Source of the DNA: Hyphomonadaceae bacterium UBA2389
GTDB taxonomy: Bacteria > Pseudomonadota > Alphaproteobacteria > Caulobacterales > Aquidulcibacteraceae
Assembly: GCA_002343395.1 (NCBI GenBank)
Contig: DDSN01000135.1
Span: 337 to 6,669 of the forward strand
Direction of reading: 5' to 3'
DNA: 6,333 bases
Both the position numbers and the translations under genes were made by a program. Within the stretch, counting starts at the first letter, position 1. Each line of letters starts with the position of its first letter. Positions 4,789 to 6,333 of the stretch are shown here, one piece after another. Under the pieces are notes generated by a model that worked only from the letters and a program-made list of their open reading frames with translations, had not been told where the DNA came from and did not search any database.

Positions 4789-5433
4789 ATGAAACTTGAT
4801 ATCCAAACCCTCGACGCCAAGAAGGCGGGATCGATTGATCTCGACGACGCCATATTCGGCATCAAGGAAATTCGCGGCGACATCCTTCAGCGCATGGTCA
4901 AGTACCAATTGGCGAAGCGTCGGGCTGGAACCCACAAGACGCAGAGCCGCGGCGAGGTTTCGCGCTCGCACTCCAAGTTGTACAAGCAGAAGGGCACGGG
5001 CCAAGCCCGTCACGGCGCCGCGAACGCGCCGATCTTCCGGGGCGGCGGTCACGCACACAATCGTCTGCCGCGCGATTATGGTCACGATCTGCCGAAGAAG
5101 GTGCGCGCCATGGCGCTGAAGCACGCGCTCTCGGCGAAGGCAAACGCCGGCGACATCGTCGTGATCGAAGCTGCGGCGCTCAAGGAAGCCAAAACGGCCG
5201 CTCTGGCGAAGCATTTGGAAAAGCTGAAGCTCAGCAACGCGCTGTTTATCGCGGGCGCCGAGGTCGACAAGAATTTCGCCCGCGCGGCGTCGAACCTCAA
5301 GAACATCGACGTTCTGCCCAACGCCGGGCTCAACGTTTACGACGTGCTGCGCCGCGGCAAGCTGGTGCTGACGCCTGACGCCGTGGCGGCCATACACGCC
5401 CGGTTCAGCCAGAAGGAAGGAGCCGCGGCATGA
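4789..5433 (+). CDS. rplD: 50S ribosomal protein L4
   Basis: L4 is a primary 23S rRNA binder that lines the exit tunnel; in Escherichia coli it also represses its own operon. The product has 214 residues, within the usual range. The N-terminus MKLDI fits the family. Residues 43-90 hold the basic extended loop: KRRAGTHKTQSRGEVSRS, then KLYKQKGTGQARHG, then FRGGGHAH. LPKKVRAMALKHALSAK follows at 101-117, and the C-terminal half is the alpha/beta globular part. I chose the ATG at 4789 because TGAGGG lies 5 nt upstream and homologues begin MKLD. A GTG at 4777 overlaps the rplC stop and would add only four residues (MRAA). It is 8 nt from rplC and its stop overlaps the rplW start by 4 nt (ATGA). 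Its possible target for feedback would be the leader before rpsJ. Confidence 0.97.
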   Translation: MKLDIQTLDAKKAGSIDLDDAIFGIKEIRGDILQRMVKYQLAKRRAGTHKTQSRGEVSRSHSKLYKQKGTGQARHGAANAPIFRGGGHAHNRLPRDYGHDLPKKVRAMALKHALSAKANAGDIVVIEAAALKEAKTAALAKHLEKLKLSNALFIAGAEVDKNFARAASNLKNIDVLPNAGLNVYDVLRRGKLVLTPDAVAAIHARFSQKEGAAA

Positions 5434-5726
5434 GCGCGCTCAAGCATTATGATACGATCATCGCGCCGGTGATCACCGAGAAGGCGACGCTTCTCTCCGA
5501 GAACAACAAGGTCGTCTTTCGCGTGCCGCTGAACGCCACCAAGAAGGACGTGAAGGAAGCCGTCGAACGGCTTTTCAACGTCAAGGTGGGCGCCGTTAAC
5601 ACGATCGTGCGCAAGGGCAAGACGAAGTATTTCCGCGGCATTGAGGGCAAGCGTTCCGACGTGAAGAACGCGGTCGTCACCCTGCTGCCGGGTTATTCCA
5701 TCGACGTGACGACGGGGCTCTCGTAA
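5430..5726 (+). CDS. rplW: 50S ribosomal protein L23
   Basis: L23 sits at the exit of the nascent-chain tunnel and is the docking site for trigger factor and SRP. The product has 98 residues, the usual length. Seen are HYDTIIAPVITEKATLL at the N-terminus, NNKVVFRVPLNATKKDVKEAVERLFNVKVGAVNTIV in the core, the basic loop RKGKTKYFRGIEGKRSDVKNAVVTL, and a short C-terminal strand ending GLS. The ATG overlaps the rplD stop (ATGA), and a strong AAGGAG lies 7 nt upstream inside rplD, so translation can be both coupled and independent. The stop overlaps the rplB start by one base (TAATG). Nothing is odd in the sequence. Confidence 0.98.
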   Translation: MSALKHYDTIIAPVITEKATLLSENNKVVFRVPLNATKKDVKEAVERLFNVKVGAVNTIVRKGKTKYFRGIEGKRSDVKNAVVTLLPGYSIDVTTGLS

Positions 5727-6333
5727 TGGCGTTGAAGACTTTCCGCCCGACATCGCCGGGACGCCGCGAGCTTGTGATCGTGGACCGTGGCGAACTCTAT
5801 AAGGGCAAACCCGTGAAGGCGCTGACCGAGGGGCTCACCAAATCGGGCGGGCGCAACAACCTCGGCCGCGTGACGGCGTTCCGTCACGGCGGCGGCCACA
5901 AGCGCACCTATCGCAAGATCGATTTCAAGCGGCGCAAGTGGAACATGGAAGCCACCGTCGAACGGCTTGAGTACGACCCCAATCGCACGGCGTTCATCGC
6001 CCTCATCAAATACAAGGACGGCGAACTCGCCTACATCATCGCGCCGCAGCGTCTGAAGGCGGGCGATACGGTCGTGGCTGGCGAGCGGGTTGACGTGAAG
6101 CCGGGCAACGCCATGCCGCTTAAGGCGATCCCCGTCGGCACCATCATCCACAATATCGAACTGAAGCCCATGAAGGGCGCGCAGATGGCGCGGTCGGCCG
6201 GCGCGTATGCGCAGGTCGTCGGACGCGACGCCGGTTTCGCGCAAGTGCGAATGGGCTCCGGCGAGGTGCGCATGGTGCCGGATGTTTGCATGGCCTCGAT
6301 TGGCGCGGTGTCGAACCCCGACAACATGAACGA
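5726..6333 (+). CDS. rplB: 50S ribosomal protein L2, 3'-truncated by window edge
   Basis: L2 binds 23S rRNA near the peptidyl transferase centre and is needed for subunit joining. The first 202 residues are present out of about 275-280 expected; the frame is still open at the last base. Seen are MALKTFRPTSPGRRELV, the LYKGKPVKALTEGLTKSGGRNNLGRVTAFRHGGGHKRTYR RNA-binding stretch, the KWNMEATVERLEYDPNRTAFIALIKYKDGELAYIIAPQRL barrel, NAMPLKAIPVGTIIHNIELKP, ARSAGAYAQVVGRDAGF, and SIGAVSNPDNMN at the cut. The C-terminal region with the conserved histidine near the catalytic centre is outside. The ATG overlaps the rplW stop by one base, so its translation is probably coupled. rpsS would be expected next. 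Confidence 0.98.
   Translation, partial: MALKTFRPTSPGRRELVIVDRGELYKGKPVKALTEGLTKSGGRNNLGRVTAFRHGGGHKRTYRKIDFKRRKWNMEATVERLEYDPNRTAFIALIKYKDGELAYIIAPQRLKAGDTVVAGERVDVKPGNAMPLKAIPVGTIIHNIELKPMKGAQMARSAGAYAQVVGRDAGFAQVRMGSGEVRMVPDVCMASIGAVSNPDNMN

Noticed and set aside
4762..5397. Minus-strand reading frame of 211 codons opposite rplD
   Set aside because: It is a shadow of the ribosomal protein L4 gene, whose identity is certain.

Overview
The window looks like the chromosome of a GC-rich alphaproteobacterium. The ribosomal protein and EF-Tu sequences resemble alphaproteobacterial forms as I remember them. A Caulobacterales or Hyphomonadaceae-type host is my best guess, by inference only. Coding is dense, and the ribosomal genes are in the conserved rpsJ-rplC-rplD-rplW-rplB order.

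Layout. The window opens with the 3' third of tuf (EF-Tu, plus strand), the last gene of a str-type operon. Two perfect hairpins (432-461 and 477-506) follow tuf and separate it from a convergent pair of minus-strand genes. These two genes (525-1268 and 1447-2193) are tandem paralogues. Each encodes a signal peptide followed by a small, Gly/aromatic-rich, porin-like outer-membrane beta-barrel. They share the start of the signal peptide, the ribosome-binding leader, an upstream inverted-repeat motif, a post-barrel C-terminal tail and a similar GC-rich terminator hairpin. A divergent plus-strand gene (2374-3357) encodes a membrane-anchored GIN/DUF2807-type protein with about ten repeated turns of roughly 19 residues, which suggests a beta-solenoid. 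A non-coding leader of about 300 nt (3358-3656) then holds a plausible promoter, a 14-bp palindrome, two small hairpins and a terminator-like hairpin. It precedes the S10 operon: rpsJ (S10), rplC (L3), rplD (L4), rplW (L23) and rplB (L2, cut by the window end). Spacing within the operon is very tight (5 nt, 8 nt, 4-nt overlap, 1-nt overlap), so the five genes are probably transcribed and translated as one unit.

How it fits together. The flanks are core translation machinery. In many alphaproteobacteria tuf leads directly into rpsJ. Here about 3.2 kb of envelope genes lies between them, and the S10 operon has what looks like its own promoter and structured leader. The envelope genes have no evident functional link to translation. 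Other unusual points are a Lys-rich insertion in L3, the conserved tail and control motif shared by the two porin-like paralogues, and the S10 leader architecture. I see no mobile-element genes, CRISPR array, tRNA or rRNA.
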